A stretch of 64,000 bases of DNA from the NCBI GenBank assembly GCA_013364255.1, contig CP054936.1:4804853-4868852 (forward strand). Direction: 5' to 3'. Positions within the stretch are counted from its first letter, which is position 1; every line of letters begins with the position of its first letter. This DNA comes from Streptomyces seoulensis (GTDB lineage Bacteria > Actinomycetota > Actinomycetes > Streptomycetales > Streptomycetaceae). Positions 40,165-48,351 of the stretch are shown here, in pieces. The notes under the pieces are model-generated. The model worked only from the letters and a program-made list of their open reading frames with translations, did not search any database and was not told the origin of the DNA. The position numbers and the translations under genes are program-made.

Positions 40165-40734
40165 CTACTGCTCGTAGGTCCAGGCGCGGCCGGTCTGGCG
40201 GTACTGCTCGACGGGGATGGGTTCAGTCCCGGTCCGCATCCGGGCGGTGTAGAGCAGGCCGTCCAGGTGGTCGATCTCGTGGTGGACGAGGCGGGCGAGG
40301 CCGCGCTGGTAGGTGGTGGTCACCGTTTGACCGTCCAGCGTGGTGGTCTCCACGGTGATCCGCAGCGGCCGGGGGACCAGGCCGCGGACGTCGAAGAAGG
40401 ACAGGCAGCCCTCGAACTGCTCGTCTGCCTCGTCCGAGCGTTCGGTGATGCGGGGGTTGAGCAGCACGACCGGGGGTGCGGAGGGGTCGGCGGGCCGGAC
40501 GATGGCAGCGGATCTGGCGATGGCGATCTGCGGTGCGGCGATGCCCATGCCCTTGGCGAAGGGGTGGACCTGTCCGATGCGTTCCATTGAGGTGAACAGC
40601 TTCTCGATGACCTGCTCGGCGGCCTCACTCTCGGTCGGCAGGTCGAAGGGGCGGGCGGGCTCGGCGAGGACGGGGGCGCCGTACTGCACGACTCCGAGAT
40701 CACGCATCCGCTCGCTGGGCCGCACCTCGATCAC
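40165..40734 (-). CDS. def: Peptide deformylase (extra copy)
   Basis: Protein of 189 residues. All three family motifs are present: KGMGIAAPQIAIARS (GxGxAAPQ), EQFEGCLSFFDVRG (EGCLS) and LARLVHHEIDHLDGLL (HExxH). It removes the formyl group from nascent proteins using a metal ion. A copy on a mobile element is not needed for housekeeping and might give resistance to deformylase inhibitors such as actinonin; that is inference. It overlaps the upstream regulator gene by ATGA, so the two are coupled. Confidence 0.93.
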   Translation of the reverse strand: MIEVRPSERMRDLGVVQYGAPVLAEPARPFDLPTESEAAEQVIEKLFTSMERIGQVHPFAKGMGIAAPQIAIARSAAIVRPADPSAPPVVLLNPRITERSDEADEQFEGCLSFFDVRGLVPRPLRITVETTTLDGQTVTTTYQRGLARLVHHEIDHLDGLLYTARMRTGTEPIPVEQYRQTGRAWTYEQ

Positions 40735-41702
40735 CTGAACTCCCCTTGGCTTGTGTCACGTTCGGGATGGGTCCGAAATCGCCATTCCAGACGGTACCGG
40801 GCGTGGAGGGCGGGTGTGGACGTGCTCCAGGAGAAGACGCGTACCCCGTTCTCGTCGCGCCGGATCGGGGCGGTCCGCAAGGGTGCCGCCTCGGCGGTCA
40901 TGGAGGTCTCGGTGCCCCACACCGTGGGATCGAGTGCGGCGGGGAAAGCGAGTTCGACCTCCAGGTGCTCGGTGGGCAGGCGGACGGCGCGCTGGAACCA
41001 GCGGCCCCACTTCTCGTCGCCCGCCGAGTAGGCGTACTCGATCCACACCGACTCGCCCGGGTACAGCGGGTACCGGCCCTGGTTGTTCTCGAAGAGCAGC
41101 CAGACTTCCTTGAAGGCGTCGCGGTCGTGTTTGGCCTGCCAGCGCATGTCCTCCCCGCGGCACGTGGCCGTCAGGGCGAGTTCGTCCCAGGTCAGCGGGT
41201 ACTCGCGGTAGTGGGCGTTGGAGCGCTCGGGCTCGCCGGGGTAGCGGTCGACGCTGATGCGGATCAGGTAGCGGGTGATCGGCTCGCTGCCGGTGTTCCG
41301 CAGGAGTCGGCGCATCGTCAGCCGGTACTGGCGTCCGTCGTAGTCCAGGCGTGCGGCGTCGTGCTCGACGACGATGGCCGAGCCCGTCGCGTACGGCTGC
41401 TCGGCCCGACGGGGCGGGGGTGGGGCTGCCGAGGGTGCCGTGCGGGCCTTTGCCGCCTCGAAGTCGAGCCAGCGTTTCCACAGGGCCTTGCCCGCGTTCA
41501 GGATGTCCTCTGCGCGGCGGGCGAAGTCCTCGGTCGGCTTATGACGGCCGGATTCGACGTGGCTGACGTAGGACGGGTCGAAGCCCATCCTACGGGCCAG
41601 CTCCCGCTTGGACAGCCCCCGCACCTCACGCCAGTAGGCGACCTCCGCCGCGAACGCCTCGGCGGCCTGCTCAACCGTCGAAGCGTCGTCCCGCGCGTCC
41701 AT
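40731..41702 (-). CDS. XRE-family regulator coupled to deformylase
   Basis: Protein of 323 residues. An N-terminal Cro/C1 HTH (about residues 18-75) reads RGLSKRELARRMGFDPSYVS. The C-terminal 230 residues form an unrecognised beta-rich domain (YRLTMRRLLRNTGSEPITRY, PLYPGESVWIEYAYSAGDEK) that may sense a ligand. Its stop overlaps the deformylase start. It is divergent from the glycosyltransferase operon across 144 bp, so it may control both. Confidence 0.8.
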   Translation of the reverse strand: MDARDDASTVEQAAEAFAAEVAYWREVRGLSKRELARRMGFDPSYVSHVESGRHKPTEDFARRAEDILNAGKALWKRWLDFEAAKARTAPSAAPPPPRRAEQPYATGSAIVVEHDAARLDYDGRQYRLTMRRLLRNTGSEPITRYLIRISVDRYPGEPERSNAHYREYPLTWDELALTATCRGEDMRWQAKHDRDAFKEVWLLFENNQGRYPLYPGESVWIEYAYSAGDEKWGRWFQRAVRLPTEHLEVELAFPAALDPTVWGTETSMTAEAAPLRTAPIRRDENGVRVFSWSTSTPALHARYRLEWRFRTHPERDTSQGEFR

Positions 41703-41846
41703 CAAAGCCCCCGCCCTGACTGCCGGATGAGATGAGTGAACCGTGAGTGACCTCGATTCATCATTCTGTCACGCTCCTGCTTGCCGGTTCCCTTCCTTCA
41801 CCAGCCCGGGTCGAGTTCCGGGCTTCCGTGAAGGAGGGCCACAGCG

Positions 41847-43001
41847 ATGCGCGTGCTGTATCTGCTCAACGTTTCCAACGCCAGTCGGCTGACCGCCGAC
41901 TCCGGCTTCACCTTCGCCGACCTGCTCGCCCCGGCCATGGCCGACGCCGGGGCCGAGGTGACCGTGGCCTCCCCGGTCCCGGCCGGCGATGCCCGCGTGC
42001 ACTTCGCGCCCACCGCCTCGCCGTCCACCAAGTACCGAGCCCGCTTTGACCCTGGCATGGACGCCCTGGTCACCCTGATGCGCGAGTGGCGGCCCGAGGT
42101 GGTGGTGGCCAATCAGGTAGAGGCCACCCCCGCAGTGCGGGCCGCGCTGCTGGAGGCTGGGGTGGACGCGCGGATTGCCGGGTACTGCCACTACCTGCCG
42201 TTCTCCTTCACCGGCAACAGCAAACTGGACTTGGACCCGGCGATGAACGACGGCGGCCTCGGCCGCAGCGTGCTGCTGGCCTTCGCCGCTGGTCTCGCGG
42301 CCTGCGACCGCGTGCTGGTCCACTCCTCCACCGCTGCCTCGTGGGTCACCGCAGCCGCCGCCCGTACCGCCGTCGAACTCGGCGAGAAACTGCACGTCGT
42401 CCCTGCCCCCAGGGACGGGCTCCTGGTGCGTGACCCGGCTGACATCACCCCGCCTGGGGGTCGAGCCACCGGCATCTACAACCACCGCCTGTACGCGCAC
42501 TACGGCACCGCCCGCTTCGCCCAGCTCGCCCGCCGCCTCGTCACCGAGGCCCCGGTACGGCTCACGGTGATGGACCTGTTCGGCACACGCAGCCCCGAGC
42601 GCATCCGCCTCGACCCCAGCCCCGAGCGGCACCTGGAAGAACTCGCGGCCGTGGACGGCGTAGCCGTCGCCTCCGACCAAGACGACCGGGTGCGCTACCA
42701 CAACCTGCTGGCCGGCGCCCACTTCGGCATCGCCCCCTTCCGCCCCGGCTGCCCCTGGTCGATGTCAGTGATCGACTGTCAGGCGATGGGCCTGCCCGTG
42801 ATCGGACCGCGCACCGGCTGGCTGGCCGAGCACATCGACGCCGAGCTGCTCTTCGACACCGACGACCAAGCCGTCCAGATCGCCGAGCGCCTCGCAACCG
42901 ACCCGGAGTTCTATCTGGTGCACGCCAAGCGCGCGCACGCCTCCACCGCCGACCTCACGCCTGCGGCGGTTGCCGCTCGCTACCTGGAGGCGATCGCATG
43001 A
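41847..43001 (+). CDS. GT4-like glycosyltransferase (1st of 4)
   Basis: Protein of 384 residues with GAAGGAGG upstream. It has the GT-B fold pattern: an N-terminal domain starting MRVLYLLNVSNASRL and a C-terminal nucleotide-sugar site (FGIAPFRPGCPWSMSVIDCQ, AMGLPVIGPRTGWLAEHI). No membrane segment. It is the first gene of a four-gene unit in which each stop overlaps the next start (ATGA), so the proteins are made in equal amounts. Donor and acceptor are unknown. Confidence 0.8.
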   Translation: MRVLYLLNVSNASRLTADSGFTFADLLAPAMADAGAEVTVASPVPAGDARVHFAPTASPSTKYRARFDPGMDALVTLMREWRPEVVVANQVEATPAVRAALLEAGVDARIAGYCHYLPFSFTGNSKLDLDPAMNDGGLGRSVLLAFAAGLAACDRVLVHSSTAASWVTAAAARTAVELGEKLHVVPAPRDGLLVRDPADITPPGGRATGIYNHRLYAHYGTARFAQLARRLVTEAPVRLTVMDLFGTRSPERIRLDPSPERHLEELAAVDGVAVASDQDDRVRYHNLLAGAHFGIAPFRPGCPWSMSVIDCQAMGLPVIGPRTGWLAEHIDAELLFDTDDQAVQIAERLATDPEFYLVHAKRAHASTADLTPAAVAARYLEAIA

Positions 43002-43702
43002 CCGGCTTCGACGTGGTCCAGCTCTCCTACGACGAGCCGCTCGCCGACGCCCTGCACACCCGCCTCACCCGCGTGCTGGGCAGCGCCACCAAGCGCCTGC
43101 ACGGAGTCCGCGGAATGCGCCGCGCCTACCGGCTCACCGCCGAACTGGTCGACACCGACCAGTTCTTCCTCGCCGACGGGGACTTCGCCATCGACCCGGA
43201 ATTCCCCGCCACCACGGTGGAGCCGCTGGCCGAAGGCGTGTCGATGCGAGTCTGGCGAGCCATCAACCCGGTCAACGGCCTGACCTACGGCTACGGCGGA
43301 CTCAAACTGATCCGGACCACCGCCCTGCACGAGATGGGCCAAGCCGTCGACGTGCTGGCCGCGCTGCCCGGCCGAGTCGAGTTCAGCCGACGGACAGCCG
43401 GAATCACGCTGTTCAACCAGACCCCGTTCCACTCCTGGAAGGCGGGCTTCCGCGAGTGCGCGATGCTCGCCCGCGGCAGCGAGTACGGCATGACCGACGC
43501 CTCCGCACAGGAACGCATCACCGCCTGGACGGCCAGCAGACACGGCGACTTCGCCACCTACGCGGCGGCCGGCGCCCGCGACGGGCTTACCTTTGCCCGC
43601 GCCGCGGCACGCGATTCCCAGCGCTTCGAGACACTCAACGACCCATCCTGGCTGTACCAGCACTTCACCGAGCTGCACGGAGAACAGGCGGTCGCCGGAT
43701 GA
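42998..43702 (+). CDS. GT-A-like sugar transferase candidate (2nd of 4)
   Basis: Protein of 234 residues. DVVQLSYDEP near the N terminus and FFLADGDFAIDPEF in the middle (a DxD-type motif) suggest a GT-A glycosyltransferase that reads positions like a processive or template-type enzyme. Other distinctive text: GYGGLKLIRTTALHEMGQAV and GSEYGMTDASAQERI. It overlaps both neighbours by four bases. Family not certain. Confidence 0.6.
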   Translation: MTGFDVVQLSYDEPLADALHTRLTRVLGSATKRLHGVRGMRRAYRLTAELVDTDQFFLADGDFAIDPEFPATTVEPLAEGVSMRVWRAINPVNGLTYGYGGLKLIRTTALHEMGQAVDVLAALPGRVEFSRRTAGITLFNQTPFHSWKAGFRECAMLARGSEYGMTDASAQERITAWTASRHGDFATYAAAGARDGLTFARAAARDSQRFETLNDPSWLYQHFTELHGEQAVAG

Positions 43703-44928
43703 GCGCGGGCGACAGGCCGCTCGTGTTGATCGAGCCATACGCGCACCGCGGGGGCGGGCACCACCAGCGCACGCTGGCCGCGCTTGCCGCCAGCGGGCCC
43801 GGCAGCCTCGTCATCGCCCCTGGCGGCCCGCCCGCCGACCTGGCCCTGCCCGGGGCGCGAGTCGTCTCCGGCACCGCCGGCGTACTCGCGGCCGTTCTGG
43901 CGGCAGGCGCGCGGGCGGCCGAGCGCGCATCGGCCGCCGGGCGCCGAGTCTTCGCCTCCCGATGGTGGCCGCCGACGGTTCGCCGGTTCCCTCACCAGGT
44001 CACCCTCCTCGCCCGGTGCCTGGCCGAGGCGGCGTGTCTCCGTACCGGCCGCCGCCTCGCCCCGGACGCCGCGTCGGTGGTGATTCTCAGCGCGAGCGAG
44101 GCTCTCCACGCTGCCGCTGCCCTGCTCGGCGGCACCACGCACCTTCGGTTCGTCCACGAGATGGTCACCACCGAAGACCTCCCGGTGAGACTGCTGGGCC
44201 GCATCACCCGGCACGGCGAGAGGCGGGTGATCGCGCTGTACCCGACCACCGCCGTCCAGGAGCAGTTCGCTGTGGCCTTCCCGCGCCTGCCAGGCCAGGT
44301 GCGGACCTTCGCAGTCGACGATGGCCTGCGACTGACCGACGCCGAACGCGTCGGCGCCCGGACCGCCTTCAAGATCCCGGAAAACGCGAAGGCGGTGTGC
44401 CTGGTCGGCGGCTGGTGGCCGTACAAGGACATCGCCACCGTCGACGCCGCCCTCGCCCGCCTGAGCAACCCGCTGCACATCCTGGTGTGCGGCATCCCGC
44501 TGGACGACACGGTGCTCGAACGCTGGCATCAGCTGACCAACGTCCGCCTCCACACGGTGCCCGGACCGGTCGCCGAACCGGTCCTGCGGCTCGTGTACGC
44601 CGCCGCCGACGCCACGCTCGTCGCCCGCCGCCCCGACGTGCGCAAAGAATCCGGGCTGGTCATGGATGCCGTCCGCCTCGGCGTCCCCCTGATCGTCTCC
44701 ACCCACGACCCCGTTCTCACCACCCGGCTGGCCGACCAGCCGTGGGCACGCCTCTACAAGGCCGGCGACGCCGACGCCCTTGCCGCAGCCCTGGACGGCC
44801 TCACGCACGTGGTGCCCGAGCAGCCCGGACTCCAGGCGCCCCGCCGCCTCGACATGCATTCGGCGGACGAGCAAGCCGCTTTCCTCACCGACACGTACAC
44901 CCGACTGCAGGCCCAGGAGCAGGCATGA
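43699..44928 (+). CDS. GT4-like glycosyltransferase (3rd of 4)
   Basis: Protein of 409 residues. The N-terminal GT-B domain begins LVLIEPYAHRGGGHHQRTLA. The C-terminal domain carries VCLVGGWWPYKDIATVDAAL and the glycosyltransferase group 1 E-rich motif RRPDVRKESGLVMDAVRLGV followed by VPLIVSTHDPVL. Overlaps neighbours at both ends (ATGA). Probably cytosolic. Confidence 0.8.
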   Translation: MSAGDRPLVLIEPYAHRGGGHHQRTLAALAASGPGSLVIAPGGPPADLALPGARVVSGTAGVLAAVLAAGARAAERASAAGRRVFASRWWPPTVRRFPHQVTLLARCLAEAACLRTGRRLAPDAASVVILSASEALHAAAALLGGTTHLRFVHEMVTTEDLPVRLLGRITRHGERRVIALYPTTAVQEQFAVAFPRLPGQVRTFAVDDGLRLTDAERVGARTAFKIPENAKAVCLVGGWWPYKDIATVDAALARLSNPLHILVCGIPLDDTVLERWHQLTNVRLHTVPGPVAEPVLRLVYAAADATLVARRPDVRKESGLVMDAVRLGVPLIVSTHDPVLTTRLADQPWARLYKAGDADALAAALDGLTHVVPEQPGLQAPRRLDMHSADEQAAFLTDTYTRLQAQEQA

Positions 44929-45818
44929 CCTTCGTACCTCCCGCACTGATCGCGGTCATCGGGCCCGTCGAACCGGCCCTGCTCGCCGCGTGGACCGCCC
45001 ACTACCGCGCACTCGGTATCGAGCGCTTCCACGTCGCCTTCCATTTTCCTGACCACGTCCCCAATGCCGGGCGGCACCAGATGGTTGCGGCCAGCCACGA
45101 ACTCGGCATCGTCCCAGCCCAGGTCAGCACCGGGCCGTGGCACGAGCACACCAACAGCCGGCTCCGCGAAAGCCTGCGAGAGCAGGCCGGACGCGGCTGG
45201 CACCTGCTCACCGACTCCGACGAGTTCCAGTCCTACCCCGCCCCGCTGGCCGAAGTGGTAGCCCAGGCCGAGGCGGCCAGGCAGAACGTGGTCGGCGGGC
45301 TGCTGCTCGACCGGGTCTCGAACGACGGCCGCCTGACCCTCTGGCAGCCGGAAATCGGACTGGACCGGACCTACGCGCTAGGCGGGCACATCACCCACCG
45401 GCTCCTCAAGGGCGACCCGCGCAAGATCGTCCTTGCTCACTCCTCGGTGCCCGTGGCGTCCGGCAACCACCGCGCACCGGGGCACAAGCCCGATCCGAAC
45501 TCGCTTGCGTGCGTGCACCACTTCAAGTGGCGCTCCGGCGTTCTGGACGACCTCCGGCGACGGGTCGACCAGTTCACCTCCGGCGCCTGGGCCGAGCACA
45601 CCCCGGCCGTCCGCAACGAGGCATCCCGCCTGTTGCAGCACATCGACCGCCACCGCGGCCGGATCGACGTGGCAGATCCCCGCCTGGCCTTCCGCCGCGT
45701 CGCCCTCGACCGTCTGCCCGACGGCTGGACCGCCGAAGCCGCCAAGATCGCCACGACCTGGCGGCCGCCCACGCATCAGAACCAGTCCGGCTCCACGATC
45801 TCCTCGCCCTCGCTCTGA
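44925..45818 (+). CDS. GT2/GT92-like glycosyltransferase (4th of 4)
   Basis: Protein of 297 residues. It has the pattern of glycosyltransferases that read a hydroxyl DxD in LLTDSDEFQSYP, with AHYRALGIERFHVAFH upstream and a C-terminal LACVHHFKWRSGVLDDLRRR segment. It is the last of the coupled quartet, and its end overlaps the convergent kinase gene by 43 bases. Confidence 0.75.
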   Translation: MTFVPPALIAVIGPVEPALLAAWTAHYRALGIERFHVAFHFPDHVPNAGRHQMVAASHELGIVPAQVSTGPWHEHTNSRLRESLREQAGRGWHLLTDSDEFQSYPAPLAEVVAQAEAARQNVVGGLLLDRVSNDGRLTLWQPEIGLDRTYALGGHITHRLLKGDPRKIVLAHSSVPVASGNHRAPGHKPDPNSLACVHHFKWRSGVLDDLRRRVDQFTSGAWAEHTPAVRNEASRLLQHIDRHRGRIDVADPRLAFRRVALDRLPDGWTAEAAKIATTWRPPTHQNQSGSTISSPSL

Positions 45819-46276
45819 GGCGCCTCGAAGCGGGCGAAGAAGTCGTCCAGGGCTTCCGGCGTCACGACCAGCGCGTTCGCGTCCTCCCGCTCGTTGCGCT
45901 CCGCCAGTCTGCGCAGCAGCTCGTCGCGCTCCACCGGGAAATAGAGCAGCCGCCACCGCCCGCCGGCCGACTCCACCAGCTCCTTCATCGCCTCGCGGTC
46001 CTTACGCGGCCACAGCCCGTGGTCCCACACCACGTCCCGGCCCTCGGCGACCAGCTCGGCCAGCCGCCGGTGCAGCTCGGCGACGACCGGAGCCTCCTTC
46101 TCGAAGTAGGTGTTCTCGGGGTAGTCGACGCCGTACCGGCCGTGCCGCTCGTGGACCACCTCGTCCACCGAAAGCCGCACAGCACCTTCAGGCTCCAGCT
46201 TCCGCTGGGCGTAGGTGGTCTTCCCCGAACCGGTGAGCCCCACCAGCAAGAACACCACCGGAGTGCGCTCGGCCAC
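45776..46276 (-). CDS. P-loop AAA/zeta-like kinase
   Basis: Protein of 166 residues from GTG 46276 (GGGGAG six bases upstream; a TTG at 46282 is in frame). The Walker A is LLVGLTGSGKTTYAQRKLEP, with RLSVDEVVHERHGRYG and an R-rich lid (RLAERNEREDANALVVTP), as in small AAA ATPases/zeta-toxin or sugar/nucleotide kinases. The substrate is unknown; a zeta-type toxin is possible but no epsilon antitoxin is adjacent. Confidence 0.8.
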   Translation of the reverse strand: MAERTPVVFLLVGLTGSGKTTYAQRKLEPEGAVRLSVDEVVHERHGRYGVDYPENTYFEKEAPVVAELHRRLAELVAEGRDVVWDHGLWPRKDREAMKELVESAGGRWRLLYFPVERDELLRRLAERNEREDANALVVTPEALDDFFARFEAPQSEGEEIVEPDWF

Positions 46277-46377
46277 CGCCAACTCCCCTCAACACCAACA
46301 GCGTTCTCCGGCCAGTCTGCCACCACCCGCCGACCCCGACCCGGTCCCTCGCGGTCACCACCCGAAGGAGCCGCTCC

Positions 46378-47295
46378 ATGTCATCCTCAGCTCTCGCCCG
46401 CGCGCTGCGCGCCTACGTCCGCCACGCCCCCGGAACCGCAGGCAAGGCACGGCTCGTCGGCCGCTTCCTCAACGAGCACCTGCGAACCCATCCCGTCCGC
46501 ACCGCCGTCCGGCTGCGGTCCAGTGACATGGTCACCGTCACCACCAGCGACGTCATCCAGCGCTACCAGTACCTGTTCGGCGAGTGGGAGCCGAACCTGA
46601 GCGCCTTCCTGCGCGACCGTCTCCAGCCCGGGGACACCTTCATCGACGTCGGAGCCCACTGCGGCGCGTTCAGCCTCCTCGCCTCCCGAGCGGTCGGCCC
46701 CCACGGCCGCGTCGTCGCCATCGAGCCCTCCCCGCAGTTCCACGACGACCTGAGCGCTGCGGCCACCGCCAACCACCGCACCAACATCAGGACTGTCCGT
46801 TGCGCCGCCTCCGACACCCCCGGCACGCTGACCCTCTACCTGGAGGACCCCGCCAACCTCGGCCACACCACCGCCGTCCCGCCGCGTCATGTCCACGCGG
46901 CCTTCGAGGTGCCCACCGCACCTCTGACCGACCTGGTCAGCCAGGCCGAACTCGCCGCCACCCGGATCATCAAGATCGACGTCGAGGGCGCGGAAGCAGC
47001 AGCGGTTCGAGGGCTGCTGCCAGCGCTCCCACACCTCCGCGACGACGCAGAACTCGTTGTGGAAGTCACCCCCAGGCTCTTGGCCAAGCAGGGCGAGAAG
47101 ACAGCCGACATCATCGACAGCCTGCGCGAGCACGGCTACCACGTCTACACGATCAACAACGACTACGACCCGGCTACCTACCCCCAGACCATGCGCCGAC
47201 CACAGCCGCCCGTCCGGTGCGCCGAAACCCCGAAGGACTTGACCGACCTGGTCTTCTCCCGCACCGACGCCGATCACCTCACACTCGGGCGCTGA
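46378..47295 (+). CDS. FkbM-family methyltransferase
   Basis: Protein of 305 residues with GAAGGAG upstream. The SAM-binding region FIDVGAHCGAFSLLASRAVG and the FkbM-type motif IIKIDVEGAEAAAVRGLLPA are clear. FkbM enzymes O-methylate sugars or polyketide hydroxyls. Its place just after four glycosyltransferase genes suggests it methylates the same glycan. Confidence 0.88.
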   Translation: MSSSALARALRAYVRHAPGTAGKARLVGRFLNEHLRTHPVRTAVRLRSSDMVTVTTSDVIQRYQYLFGEWEPNLSAFLRDRLQPGDTFIDVGAHCGAFSLLASRAVGPHGRVVAIEPSPQFHDDLSAAATANHRTNIRTVRCAASDTPGTLTLYLEDPANLGHTTAVPPRHVHAAFEVPTAPLTDLVSQAELAATRIIKIDVEGAEAAAVRGLLPALPHLRDDAELVVEVTPRLLAKQGEKTADIIDSLREHGYHVYTINNDYDPATYPQTMRRPQPPVRCAETPKDLTDLVFSRTDADHLTLGR

Positions 47296-47389
47296 GCACA
47301 ACCCGCACGCTCCGTGGGGTAGGGCCAGTCTGAGCCTCCTGCCTGGACCGTTCGACATCTTCCGGCACGATGACAAGGAGTGGGCACTG

Positions 47390-47863
47390 ATGAACGCCAA
47401 CGTCATGAACAGCCGCAACGCGGTCTGTGTGATCGTCCACGACAACGCCGCCGACATGGTCGCCGCCGTGCTCTACGCCGCCCGCAACTGGTCCCCGCAG
47501 CCCGCCTGGACCCTACCCGGCGGAAAGGCCGAACCGGGCGAAGCCCTGGACGAGGCCGCCGCCCGCGAACTCAAGGAGGAGACCGGCCTGCTCGTCGACC
47601 CGGCCGACCTTGCACTCGTTCACGTCATCCACGTCGAACAGGGCTGGGACCAGGCCGGACAGTTCGTCCTCTTCGTCTTCGCCACCGACACATGGACCGG
47701 TGAATTGACCAACACCGAGCCGGACAAGCACCTGACGGTCCAGTGGGTCACCGCGAACAGCCTGCCCGAGCCCGCGTTCCCGACCACCACACAGGCCCTG
47801 GCCGCATACCGGGACGGAGGACCCGCCTACTCCCGCCACGGGTGGTCGGTCTCCGCGACTTAA
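47390..47863 (+). CDS. Nudix hydrolase; possible Pif-like immunity factor
   Basis: Protein of 157 residues. The Nudix box is complete (GGKAEPGEALDEAAARELKE followed by ETG, matching Gx5Ex7REUxEExGU). It should hydrolyse a nucleoside diphosphate linked to X. On the integrative element pSAM2 the Nudix-domain protein Pif confers immunity to redundant transfer, so a similar role is conceivable here. It lies just upstream of the palindrome array. House-cleaning or sugar-nucleotide hydrolysis are alternatives. Confidence 0.85.
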   Translation: MNANVMNSRNAVCVIVHDNAADMVAAVLYAARNWSPQPAWTLPGGKAEPGEALDEAAARELKEETGLLVDPADLALVHVIHVEQGWDQAGQFVLFVFATDTWTGELTNTEPDKHLTVQWVTANSLPEPAFPTTTQALAAYRDGGPAYSRHGWSVSAT

Positions 47864-47937
47864 AGAGCGGCCGCAAGGCCGACTGTGCACGCAGGACCAG
47901 CTTCTGCGTGTGCTGGCCAACGGAAAACGATCGCCGT

Positions 47938-47975
47938 GCAGCGCGCGGTCTCCCGATTCGGGAGCCGCGCGCTGC
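47938..47975. terminator. Strong hairpin after Nudix gene
   Basis: An 18-bp stem with a single unpaired T: arms GCAGCGCGCGG (47938-47948) and CCGCGCGCTGC (47965-47975) enclose CTCCCGA-T-TCGGGAG. Outer AACGGAAA/TTTCCGTT can extend the pairing. Probably a bidirectional terminator between the Nudix and relaxase genes. Confidence 0.75.
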
Positions 47976-47981
47976 CTTTCC

Positions 47982-48284
47982 GTTCTCTGAGGGAACGCTA
48001 GACCAGTTCCATTAGGGAACACGGGGACGTCCAGTCCAGGAAACGCTGACGGTGTCCACTCAGTGGACGCTGGCTCTGTCCAACCGTTGGACGCGGGTCA
48101 TGTCCAACGATTGGACATCGGACGCTGTTCCGGTTCGGAACGCGCCGCGTGTTCCGGTTCGGAACGTGCCACGTGTCCCTTTTCGGGACATGCCCCGAGT
48201 CCCGACCCGGGACGCCGTGCGTGTTCAGAGACTGAACGTGTTGCGTGTTCAGTCTCTGAACGCAGCGTGGTTCAGTGGCTGAAC
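47982..48284. repeat. Array of thirteen 15-bp palindromes at 24-bp period
   Basis: Palindromes start at 47982, 48006, (48029, degenerate), 48054, 48078, 48102, 48127, 48151, 48175, 48199, 48223, 48247 and 48270. Each has the form GTYCN-centre-NGRAC with 4-7 paired bases, for example GTCCAACCGTTGGAC, GTTCCGGTTCGGAAC, GTCCCGACCCGGGAC and GTTCAGAGACTGAAC. Spacers are 9 bases (8 or 10 at two places). Arms change together on both sides and occur in blocks covering all four combinations of C/T at position 3 and A/C at position 5. It lies between convergent genes, next to the relaxase. No cas genes are near and the spacers are too short for CRISPR. An ORF at 48052-48282 across it is probably incidental. 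Confidence 0.95.
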
Positions 48285-48351
48285 GGCCCAGGGCGGGAGC
48301 TTGACCCTCGGTCTCTGGGGTGGTGCGGTCGTGACTCGTTCCGGGTGGGTG

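Noticed and set aside
48052..48282. 76-residue ORF with 8-residue repeats across the palindrome array
   Set aside because: The periodic peptide follows from the 24-bp DNA period; the palindromes extend beyond the ORF and spacing changes shift frame.
47982..48284. CRISPR array
   Set aside because: Units are palindromes of varying sequence, spacers are 8-10 bases and similar to each other, and no cas genes are present.
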